A DNA stretch of 5,263 nt, from positions 1 through 5,263 of the forward strand of contig JAISRF010000048.1 of the NCBI GenBank assembly GCA_031273775.1. Reading direction: 5' to 3'. This DNA is from Oscillospiraceae bacterium. GTDB taxonomy: Bacteria > Bacillota > Clostridia > Oscillospirales > Acutalibacteraceae. Numbering within the stretch: the stretch's first letter is position 1; every line of letters starts with the position of its first letter. A program made the position numbers and the translations under genes. The notes under the pieces are model-generated. The model was not told the DNA's origin. It made no database searches and saw nothing but the letters and a program-made list of their open reading frames with translations. This document shows, in pieces, positions 1 to 4,781 of the stretch.

Positions 1-1087
1 CAGAGGAACCCGGATCTTAATTGACGATGGATTGATTGAGCTTTCCGTGGAAAGCGTTACACCCACGGATATTTCCTGCCGCCTTGTAAACGGCGGCGAG
101 GTATCTTCTAAAAAAAGCATAAACGTGCCGGGCGGAAACCTTTCCATGCCGTTTATTTCCAGCGCGGACCGTTCCGATTTACGGTTCGCGGCGGAAAACG
201 GTTTTGACTTTGTCGCGGCCTCCTTTACCCGAAGCGCCAGCGACATTTTACTCATGCGTGACGAACTCTGCCGTCTGAATTGCCACAAGCTCCGCATTAT
301 CGCGAAGATTGAAAACGCCGAAGGCGTTGCGAATATTGACGGCATTCTCAGCGTAGCGGACGGCGTGATGGTCGCCCGCGGCGATTTAGGCGTGGAAATG
401 CCGCTGGAAGAAATTCCGCGCGTTCAAAAGGTACTCATAAAAAAAGGATATTCCGCGGGAAAGCAAGTCATTACTGCAACCCAAATGTTAGAATCAATGG
501 TTTATCACCCTCGTCCCACCCGCGCCGAAACCAGCGATGTCGCCAACGCCATTTACGATGGCACCAGCGCCATCATGCTGTCCGGAGAAACAGCCGCCGG
601 GCAGTACCCTGTGGAGGCTGTTCGTACGATGGCGCGGATTGCCGAGCGCACCGAAAACGATATTGATTACCGCAAGCGGTTCCATGACCGCGCCGATGAC
701 GATTTGGGCAATATCACCAACGCCATCTCCCACGCCACCTGTGCTGCGGCGCACGATTTGTCGGCGGCGTTTATCGTGACGGTCACAAAGTCAGGGCAAA
801 CCGCCCGCATGATTTCCAAATACCGTCCGCAATGTCCCATTATCGGCTGTTCGCCGGATCCGATGACGTTACGGCAGATGAATCTTTCGTGGGGTCTAAC
901 ACCTTTACTGATTGAAGAGGTGAACGAAACCGACGAGTTGTTTGCCCACGCCATGAACGCCGCCGCACAGGCGGGGCTGACAAAGGACGGCGATTTGCTG
1001 GTCATTACCGCCGGCGTCCCTCTTGGCATGTCCGGTACCACCAATATGATGAGGATTCATGTGGCAGGGGACGCGCTTACCGGTTGA
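1..1087 (+). CDS. pyk: Pyruvate kinase, 5'-truncated by window edge
   Basis: Pyruvate kinase transfers phosphate from phosphoenolpyruvate to ADP in the last step of glycolysis, in the cytoplasm. The reading frame is open from base 2 (RGTRILIDDGLIEL, a typical mid-protein PK stretch), so the gene enters from the left. The TTG at 32 is not its start. About 361 residues are present of a usual 470 or so; the N-terminal part of the barrel is missing. Visible motifs: IIAKIENAEG with the catalytic Lys (codon 305-307) and a metal-binding Glu (311-313), MVARGDLGVE with the metal-binding Asp (383-385), and ATQMLESM followed by PRPTRAE, with the active-site Thr at 479-481. The C-terminal allosteric domain ends in GVPLGMSGTTNMMRIHVAGD, the normal family end, so there is no extra PEP-utiliser domain as in Bacillus PK. 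The TGA stop falls in the first unit of a heptamer repeat. Family assignment is certain; allosteric regulation cannot be read from this fragment. Confidence 0.97.
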   Translation, partial: RGTRILIDDGLIELSVESVTPTDISCRLVNGGEVSSKKSINVPGGNLSMPFISSADRSDLRFAAENGFDFVAASFTRSASDILLMRDELCRLNCHKLRIIAKIENAEGVANIDGILSVADGVMVARGDLGVEMPLEEIPRVQKVLIKKGYSAGKQVITATQMLESMVYHPRPTRAETSDVANAIYDGTSAIMLSGETAAGQYPVEAVRTMARIAERTENDIDYRKRFHDRADDDLGNITNAISHATCAAAHDLSAAFIVTVTKSGQTARMISKYRPQCPIIGCSPDPMTLRQMNLSWGLTPLLIEEVNETDELFAHAMNAAAQAGLTKDGDLLVITAGVPLGMSGTTNMMRIHVAGDALTG

Positions 1088-1110
1088 AAGTTGAAAGTTG
1101 AGAGTTGAGA
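1083..1110. repeat. Heptamer tandem array, GTTGAAA/GTTGAGA, four units
   Basis: Four consecutive 7-bp units are visible: GTTGAAA (1083-1089), GTTGAAA (1090-1096), GTTGAGA (1097-1103) and GTTGAGA (1104-1110), trailing into GTTTTGA. The array fills the space between pyk and tatD. It supplies the pyk stop codon (TGA at 1085-1087, inside unit 1) and the only purine-rich sequence near the tatD start. On the opposite strand it reads as the low-complexity peptide KLSTLNFQLST. A related array lies at 1964-1984, on the other side of tatD. Its function is unknown. Confidence 0.88.
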
Positions 1111-1113
1111 GTT

Positions 1114-1929
1114 TTGAATCCATATATCCATTTGACCCAGCCGCTGATTTTTGATTCCCACGCGCATTATCAGTTCGACGCATTTGACCGCGACCGTGAC
1201 GAATTGCTTTCTAATTTAAAAAAAGACGGCGTTTGCGGCGCGGTAATTTGCGGCAGCACTTTGGAAAATTCCCGCGCGGCGGTTGCTTTGGCGGAAAAAT
1301 ACCCCAACTTGTACGCGGCGGCGGGCGTACACCCCGGAGATGTGAATGAAGCCGGACACTTTGCGGAGTTTCGCAACGAACTGGAAAGTTTGTTAAAATC
1401 GCCCAAAGTGGTGGCATTGGGTGAAATCGGGCTGGATTATCATTACGATGGCACGAACCGCGAATTGCAGGCCGAGTGGCTGGGCGGTCAGCTGGAATTA
1501 GCGGCGGCGCTGAAATTGCCCGTACTCATTCACGACCGGGACGCCCATGCGGACACATTGGCCGTTTTGAAAGAATTCAAGCCCCGGGGCGTGGTTCACT
1601 GTTTCTCGGGCAGCCCGGAAATGGCGGAGGAGGTCACACGGTTGGGCATGTATATCGGATTGGGAGGTTCTGTCACTTTCAAAAACGCAAAAACGCAGCC
1701 TGAGGTGGCGAAGCGGGTGCCGATTGAACGTCTGCTTTTGGAAACCGACGCGCCTTATTTAGCCCCCGCTCCTTTCCGAGGCAAGCGTTGCGATTCCCGC
1801 CATATCGCCATCACGGCGGCCAAAATAGCGGAGGTGCGCGGGGAAGATGTCGAGTACATTTTGAGGGTGACAAGGGAAAACGCGCGCGGATTATTTAACT
1901 TAACCTCTGATTTCAAATTTCTGATTTGA
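1114..1929 (+). CDS. tatD: TatD family metal-dependent hydrolase / DNase
   Basis: TatD proteins are TIM-barrel amidohydrolases. Studied members are metal-dependent 3'-5' DNA exonucleases linked to repair of oxidative damage. The metal ligands are all present (numbered from 1114): FDSHAH (His16, His18), ALGEIGLDYHY (Glu104), LIHDRDAH (His140), VVHCFSG (His162) and LLLETDAPYL (Asp212). The barrel is complete, 271 residues against a usual 255-265. The start is unresolved because no ATG exists in frame. TTG at 1105, 1114 and 1132 are possible; CTG at 1144 would give MIFDSHAH, the exact family N-terminus. I chose 1114 because a weak GAGAG lies 9 nt upstream, inside the heptamer array. The C-terminus runs about eight residues (TSDFKFLI) past the usual NARGLFNL end, and that tail is encoded by a second heptamer-like repeat. 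Only 26 bp separate it from pyk, so the two are probably co-transcribed. Family certain; exact substrate unknown. Confidence 0.95.
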   Translation: MNPYIHLTQPLIFDSHAHYQFDAFDRDRDELLSNLKKDGVCGAVICGSTLENSRAAVALAEKYPNLYAAAGVHPGDVNEAGHFAEFRNELESLLKSPKVVALGEIGLDYHYDGTNRELQAEWLGGQLELAAALKLPVLIHDRDAHADTLAVLKEFKPRGVVHCFSGSPEMAEEVTRLGMYIGLGGSVTFKNAKTQPEVAKRVPIERLLLETDAPYLAPAPFRGKRCDSRHIAITAAKIAEVRGEDVEYILRVTRENARGLFNLTSDFKFLI

Positions 1930-1931
1930 CT
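1904..1931. repeat. Degenerate heptamer array (CCTCTGA/TTTCAAA/TTTCTGA/TTTGACT)
   Basis: The 3' end of tatD falls into 7-bp steps: CCTCTGA (1904-1910), TTTCAAA (1911-1917), TTTCTGA (1918-1924) and TTTGACT (1925-1931). Units 1 and 3 share CTGA, and units 2-4 share TTT at the start, so this is a decayed repeat and not a perfect array. It encodes the last residues of TatD, holds its TGA stop (1927-1929) and contributes TTGACT, the -35 box of the next promoter. On the other strand it reads QIRNLKSEV. I am less sure of this array than of the GTTGAGA one. Confidence 0.55.
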
Positions 1932-1953
1932 TTTCCCGCAAATCGGGTATAAT
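1926..1953 (+). promoter_or_regulatory. Near-consensus sigma-A promoter for the decarboxylase gene
   Basis: TTGACT (1926-1931, 5 of 6 to the -35 consensus) and TATAAT (1948-1953, a perfect -10) are separated by 16 bp. The predicted transcript would start near 1960 and have a leader of about 36 nt. The -35 box overlaps the tatD stop codon. The spacer contains a short inverted repeat, CCCG (1935-1938) and CGGG (1944-1947) around CAAAT. This could be an operator or chance. This is the clearest promoter in the window and implies the decarboxylase gene is, at least in part, transcribed separately from pyk-tatD. Confidence 0.75.
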
Positions 1954-1963
1954 AGGAATGTCA

Positions 1964-1984
1964 GTTGAGCGTTGAGAGTTGAAG
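1964..1984. repeat. Heptamer tandem array, GTTGAGC/GTTGAGA/GTTGAAG, three units
   Basis: Three 7-bp units: GTTGAGC (1964-1970), GTTGAGA (1971-1977) and GTTGAAG (1978-1984). They belong to the same family as the array at 1083-1110, so tatD is bracketed by two copies in direct orientation. This array lies downstream of the -10 box, so it would be transcribed into the leader of the decarboxylase mRNA. Its last unit overlaps the ribosome binding site AAGGCGG (1982-1988). Confidence 0.8.
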
Positions 1985-1988
1985 GCGG
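1982..1988 (+). promoter_or_regulatory. Ribosome binding site of the decarboxylase gene
   Basis: AAGGCGG is one mismatch from AAGGAGG and stands 7 nt before the ATG at 1996. An out-of-frame ATG at 1992 opens a five-codon frame (MNDLA, stop at 2007-2009) that overlaps the real start. The site fits the 1996 start better because the 1996 frame encodes the conserved protein. Confidence 0.6.
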
Positions 1989-1995
1989 TACATGA

Positions 1996-3303
1996 ATGAC
2001 CTTGCTTGAGGCTATTGGCCGGCAAACCGGCGAAAATGCCGTTCGGCTACACACGCCCGGTCATTCCGGAAAGCGCTGTGCCTTGCCTTTTGGCCTGTTT
2101 CTGGACTTTGACTTGACGGAATTGCCGGGGATTGGCAGTCTTTATGATGGTTTTGGTCCAATCCGCCAATCGGAGCAAAAAGCGGAGAGATTGTTCGGCA
2201 CTCGGCGCACCCTGTTTTCCGCGGGCGGATGTACACTGTGCATTCAGACCATGCTCGCTCTCGCCGTACAATCCGGCGTAAAGCAAATTTTATTTTCCCG
2301 GAATTTGCACCGATCAGTCATCAATACTGCCGCTTTGCTGGATATTACCCCGCGTTTTATGTACCCCGAAAATGGCCGGATAACGCCTGCCGTTTTGGAG
2401 ACAGCTTTAACGAGCAACCCGGAAGCGGGCGCGGTGACGGTTACATCCCCCGACTATTATGGCCGGATTTCCGATATTGCCGGGCTGAAAAAGGTTTGTA
2501 AAAAGTTTTCTGTTCCTTTGTTTGTAGATAACGCCCACGGTTCGCACCTCTGGTGCTTCGGTATTCATCCCACAGCCTTGGGCGCGGATATGTGTGCCGA
2601 TTCCCCGCACAAAACCCTCCCGGTTCTCACCGGCGGCGCGTGGCTTCATATTAACAATCCCGCGTTTGAGCGCGCGAAACAAGCAGAGGCGCTTTTCGGT
2701 TCTACCTCGCCGTCTTTTCCCGTGTTGGCTTCTTTGGAAATGTGTGTGGATTGGCTGGCGAAGGAGGGCAAACAGGCGTTTGTGACCCTCGCCGGAAAAA
2801 CAGCGTACCTTTATGAATTCGCGAAAAAAATCGGTTTCGGCGTGTTTGGCGGAGGCGGGGAGAGTGACCCTGTTCGGCTCACTCTGGACGCAAACCCGCT
2901 TGGATATACGGGAACGCAGGCGGCGGAAATTTTAGCGCAAAACGGCGCTCAGGCGGAATTTGCCGACCATCAGGCAGTGGTGATGATTCTCACCCCGTTT
3001 CACAGAAGCGCGGATCTTGCCCGTCTGAAAAAAGCACTCATGGCAGTCAGGCAAAAAAAGCCGGTATATACGCCTGAAATCCCGTTCATTCAAGCAAAAA
3101 CAGCGCTTACGCCGCGGCAGGCGCTTCTGGCCAAAAACCGGTCAGTCCCGGTAAAAAACGCGGTCGGAAAAATCGCCGCGCAGGCGGTGTGCCCCTGCCC
3201 CCCCGGAATTCCAATCGTCATACCGGGCGAGCAAATTTCTCCCGAAGCGGTTGACGCTATCTTTGAAGCGGGAATCGGTGAGGTCAACATAATATGTGTT
3301 TAA
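1996..3303 (+). CDS. Orn/Lys/Arg decarboxylase family PLP enzyme (YaaO-like)
   Basis: This is a fold-type I, PLP-dependent member of the Orn/Lys/Arg decarboxylase family, as is B. subtilis YaaO next to yaaQ. Such enzymes decarboxylate basic amino acids to polyamines or polyamine precursors; the substrate here cannot be told. At 435 residues it is somewhat shorter than the usual 470-490. Order of motifs: RLHTPGHSGK (18-26), SAGGCTLCIQTMLAL (75-89) in the cofactor phosphate region, SRNLHRSVINTAALL (101-115), SPDYYGRISDI (151-161), FVDNAHGSHL with Asp178 for the PLP ring nitrogen and His181, then SPHK with the Schiff-base Lys206. The motif continues LPVLTGGAWLHI, with GG where many family members have Q-S/T. 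The C-terminal domain has PCPPGIPIVIPGEQI (400-414). It has its own promoter and RBS, and starts at ATG 1996. Family is near certain; the reaction is inferred only at family level. Confidence 0.93.
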   Translation: MTLLEAIGRQTGENAVRLHTPGHSGKRCALPFGLFLDFDLTELPGIGSLYDGFGPIRQSEQKAERLFGTRRTLFSAGGCTLCIQTMLALAVQSGVKQILFSRNLHRSVINTAALLDITPRFMYPENGRITPAVLETALTSNPEAGAVTVTSPDYYGRISDIAGLKKVCKKFSVPLFVDNAHGSHLWCFGIHPTALGADMCADSPHKTLPVLTGGAWLHINNPAFERAKQAEALFGSTSPSFPVLASLEMCVDWLAKEGKQAFVTLAGKTAYLYEFAKKIGFGVFGGGGESDPVRLTLDANPLGYTGTQAAEILAQNGAQAEFADHQAVVMILTPFHRSADLARLKKALMAVRQKKPVYTPEIPFIQAKTALTPRQALLAKNRSVPVKNAVGKIAAQAVCPCPPGIPIVIPGEQISPEAVDAIFEAGIGEVNIICV

Positions 3304-3320
3304 ACCCATTTGAATCGCAA

Positions 3321-3397
3321 AATGTAGGAGTGGTCGCCCTCGGCCGCTCGTGGCGAATTGTTTTTTTACGGGTGAGCGGGACGGTCGTCCCTACAAT
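3321..3397. repeat. 77-bp imperfect inverted-repeat element (MITE/REP-like)
   Basis: The gap between the decarboxylase gene and darA is mostly one hairpin-forming element. The left arm TGTAGGAGTGGTCGCCCT (3323-3340) pairs with the right arm ending CCTACA (3378-3395): 18 positions with only two mismatches, at 3329/3389 and 3337/3381, counting G-T wobbles as pairs. An inner stem GCTC (3346-3349) / GAGC (3374-3377) continues it after a 5-nt bulge. The loop contains T7 (3361-3367). I recall GTAGG...CCTAC-bounded hairpins of this kind as common intergenic repeats in Clostridia, but no search was possible. No clear target-site duplication is seen. Many arm differences are transitions that keep G-U pairing, which hints at an RNA-level hairpin. 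A weak terminator role for the T7 after CGCC...GGCG cannot be excluded. Confidence 0.7.
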
Positions 3398-3410
3398 CAA
3401 TTAAAATTCC

Positions 3411-3418
3411 GAAAGGAG
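3411..3418 (+). promoter_or_regulatory. Ribosome binding site of darA
   Basis: GAAAGGAG is a strong Shine-Dalgarno sequence 8 nt before the ATG at 3427. It settles the start: the in-frame GTG at 3418 overlaps this site and would add three residues with no family counterpart. Confidence 0.88.
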
Positions 3419-3426
3419 TGGCGGTC

Positions 3427-3759
3427 ATGAAACTCATTCTGGCCATTATAAACAACGACGACGCGGGGGAGGTTTCGGTGGCGCTCACAAAATCGGGCTT
3501 TACCGCCACCAAACTTGCCACAACAGGCGGCTTTCTTAAAGCCGGAAACACCACATTTCTAATCGGAACCGAAGACGAAAAGGTGGATGTTGCTCTCTCT
3601 ATCATTGCATCTTATTCGCAAAAGCGTCAGGGCTTGGTGCCTGACGGCTTTGAGTACACCTCCGGTGATTATATTGGGAGTCTGCCCAATCCGACCGAGA
3701 TTACCGTGGGCGGTGCGACCGTGTTTGTCATGAACATTGAGCGGTTTGAAAAATTTTAG
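3427..3759 (+). CDS. darA: Cyclic-di-AMP receptor DarA (PstA/YaaQ, PII-like)
   Basis: DarA is a small cytosolic PII-like protein that forms trimers and binds the second messenger c-di-AMP at subunit interfaces. Its downstream partners are largely unknown. The protein has 110 residues, matching the family's usual 109 or so. Conserved features: MKLILAII at the N-terminal strand, GFTATKLATTGGFLKAGNTTFLIGTEDEKVD (24-54), which holds the ligand-binding TGGFL segment, and VGGATVFVMNIERFEKF at the C-terminus, the usual family ending. The segment 74-90 corresponds to the variable loop. In Bacillus the gene lies between tmk and yaaR, upstream of holB. Here tmk is absent and yaaR is also missing, with holB starting 32 bp downstream. 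The start is fixed by a strong RBS. Very confident in identity; which process it regulates here is unknown. Confidence 0.96.
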   Translation: MKLILAIINNDDAGEVSVALTKSGFTATKLATTGGFLKAGNTTFLIGTEDEKVDVALSIIASYSQKRQGLVPDGFEYTSGDYIGSLPNPTEITVGGATVFVMNIERFEKF

Positions 3760-3791
3760 GGACGGGTTCATTCTGTCTCAGATGAGGTTAT

Positions 3792-4682
3792 ATGAGCGAT
3801 TTTTCATTGGCTCGTAAACGGCTTGATTTGCTGATTTCTTCCGGGCGTCTGCCTAACACCGTCATTATTGAAAGCGCCGAGGGTGCGGCGTTGGCGGCAC
3901 GGCTGGCGTCAGCCGTGGTATGCGTTCAACCTGACGTTCAAAAACCTTGCGGTTCGTGCCCTCAGTGTAAAAAAGCGAAAGCGTCAACCCACCCGGATAT
4001 TGTCGAAATCCGCGGGAGCGGTACAACGGGCAGCCTTAAGGTGGAGGCAGCTCGGGATTTGCGTACCGATGCATATGTCCAGCCCAACGATTCCGACCGT
4101 AAAGTGTATATTATTCACTGGGTTCAGGGGAGCACGGATCAGGCGGCGAACGCTCTGTTAAAGCTGTTGGAGGAACCGCCGGCGTATGCCATGTTTATTC
4201 TCGTTTGCGCGTCCGCCGCCGCGTTATTGCCCACGGTACGCTCCCGCGGCGTGTTGATTTCCGACTACGCCGGGGATACATCAGTCCAGACGGCAAAGTA
4301 TCGCAAAAAAGCCGTGGAAATTGCTTCGGCAATCGCGGCGGGAGATGGTTACGCTTGTCTCAGGATGTTAAAAACATTGGAAAAAGACCGCTCGGGTTAT
4401 AAAGAAACGCTGTCCGCGTTGTGCGGCCTGTTTTCCGCCGCTTTTCGGCTTTGGGCAGGCATTGTGCCATCCGGTTCGAATTCAAAAGCCGCGGCTCTGG
4501 GAAAAAAGTCCGATAAAGAGTTTCAGGAACCGGAAACGGCAAATCAATTAAAATCAAAATATTCCGCGTCCCGGCTTGCAGGTATGGCCGCGGCGGCGCA
4601 AACCGCGCGGGATTCCCTTGACAGAAACGCGTCCGGATCGCTGACCACATTATTGTTAGCGGAAACGATATTTAACGCATGA
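3792..4682 (+). CDS. holB: DNA polymerase III delta' subunit (clamp loader)
   Basis: HolB is the delta' subunit of the clamp loader, which opens the sliding clamp and places it on primed DNA. The protein (296 residues, usual length about 300-330) has the AAA+ fold with the delta'-type zinc module: Cys44 and CGSCPQC (Cys53, Cys56, Cys59), then THPDIVEI (66-73). The segment KVYIIHWVQGSTDQAANALLKLLEEPP (104-130) and LLPTVRSRG (145-153) are typical delta' motifs. ATP-site residues are decayed: the P-loop position reads ESAEGAALAAR with no GK-T/S, the Walker B acidic residues are replaced in IIHWVQ, and SRC has become SRG, although the arginine-finger Arg152 remains. Delta' is known to act without hydrolysing ATP, so this fits a stator subunit. 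The C-terminal domain is weakly conserved. A short GAGG lies 4 nt before ATG 3792. The gene follows darA by 32 bp and is probably in the same operon. The stop codon lies inside a heptamer array. Confidence 0.94.
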   Translation: MSDFSLARKRLDLLISSGRLPNTVIIESAEGAALAARLASAVVCVQPDVQKPCGSCPQCKKAKASTHPDIVEIRGSGTTGSLKVEAARDLRTDAYVQPNDSDRKVYIIHWVQGSTDQAANALLKLLEEPPAYAMFILVCASAAALLPTVRSRGVLISDYAGDTSVQTAKYRKKAVEIASAIAAGDGYACLRMLKTLEKDRSGYKETLSALCGLFSAAFRLWAGIVPSGSNSKAAALGKKSDKEFQEPETANQLKSKYSASRLAGMAAAAQTARDSLDRNASGSLTTLLLAETIFNA

Positions 4683-4697
4683 TGCATGATGCATCAT
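4677..4697. repeat. Heptamer tandem array, GCATGAT x2 + GCATCAT
   Basis: Three 7-bp units: GCATGAT (4677-4683), GCATGAT (4684-4690) and GCATCAT (4691-4697). The first unit holds the last codon and the TGA stop of holB (4680-4682). The single change in the third unit creates a perfect 12-bp palindrome, ATGATGCATCAT (4686-4697). The sequence is unrelated to the GTTGAGA arrays but the period is the same. Confidence 0.85.
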
Positions 4698-4733
4698 TGC
4701 TGATAATGATCGGTCGCGTAAATAAACTCAATC

Positions 4734-4750
4734 CGCCGCGGACAGCGGCG
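4734..4750 (+). other. GC-rich hairpin upstream of ricT
   Basis: CGCCGC (4734-4739) and GCGGCG (4745-4750) form a perfect 6-bp stem around a GGACA loop, 31 bp before the ricT start codon. It is not followed directly by a T-run, so it is not a convincing intrinsic terminator; the next T-rich stretch (CTATTTT, 4764-4770) is 13 nt on. It may influence read-through or ricT translation, or have no role. Confidence 0.4.
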
Positions 4751-4754
4751 TCAC

Positions 4755-4768
4755 AACTATTAACTATT
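4755..4768. repeat. Heptamer direct duplication, AACTATT x2
   Basis: AACTATT occurs twice back to back (4755-4761 and 4762-4768), just before the ricT ribosome binding site. Two units alone could be chance; the shared 7-bp period with the other junction repeats is the reason to list it. Confidence 0.5.
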
Positions 4769-4771
4769 TTC

Positions 4772-4777
4772 GGGGGG
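4772..4777 (+). promoter_or_regulatory. Atypical G-run ribosome binding site of ricT
   Basis: A run of six G followed by AAA precedes the ATG at 4782 with a 4-nt gap. It departs from GGAGG but can pair with the anti-Shine-Dalgarno through a G-U wobble. No other purine-rich stretch is near, and the ATG gives a normal family N-terminus, so this start is accepted. Confidence 0.6.
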
Positions 4778-4781
4778 AAAT

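Noticed and set aside
667..1044. Minus-strand open frame of 125 residues inside pyk
   Set aside because: It mirrors a conserved pyk frame, has no family resemblance, and is expected from the codon use of the + strand gene.
905..1183. Minus-strand open frame over the pyk end, containing KLSTLNFQLST
   Set aside because: It is antisense to conserved pyk and tatD sequence, and the low-complexity peptide is just the heptamer array read backwards.
1992..2009. Five-codon upstream frame (MNDLA) overlapping the decarboxylase start
   Set aside because: Could be a leader peptide but has no attenuator-like residue run or terminator hairpin; most likely chance overlap of two ATGs.
1755..2054. Minus-strand open frame containing QIRNLKSEV
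   Set aside because: Antisense to tatD and the decarboxylase start; the recognisable stretch is the reverse strand of the CTGATTT-type repeat.
3198..3204. C7 run in the decarboxylase gene as a phase-variable tract
   Set aside because: It encodes the conserved PCPPGIP motif in frame and seven C is short for phase variation, so it looks coincidental.
3335..3367. Intrinsic terminator formed by CGCC/GGCG and T7
   Set aside because: The stem is only 4 bp with a long loop and the T-run starts 5 nt after it; the larger inverted repeat explains the region better.
3369..3397. darA promoter using TACAAT as -10
   Set aside because: No acceptable -35 box lies 16-18 bp upstream (the sequence is CGGGTG), so it is not listed as a promoter.
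3868..4161. Second + strand frame inside holB
   Set aside because: Out of frame with conserved delta' motifs, rich in Arg and without a recognisable domain; a shadow of holB.
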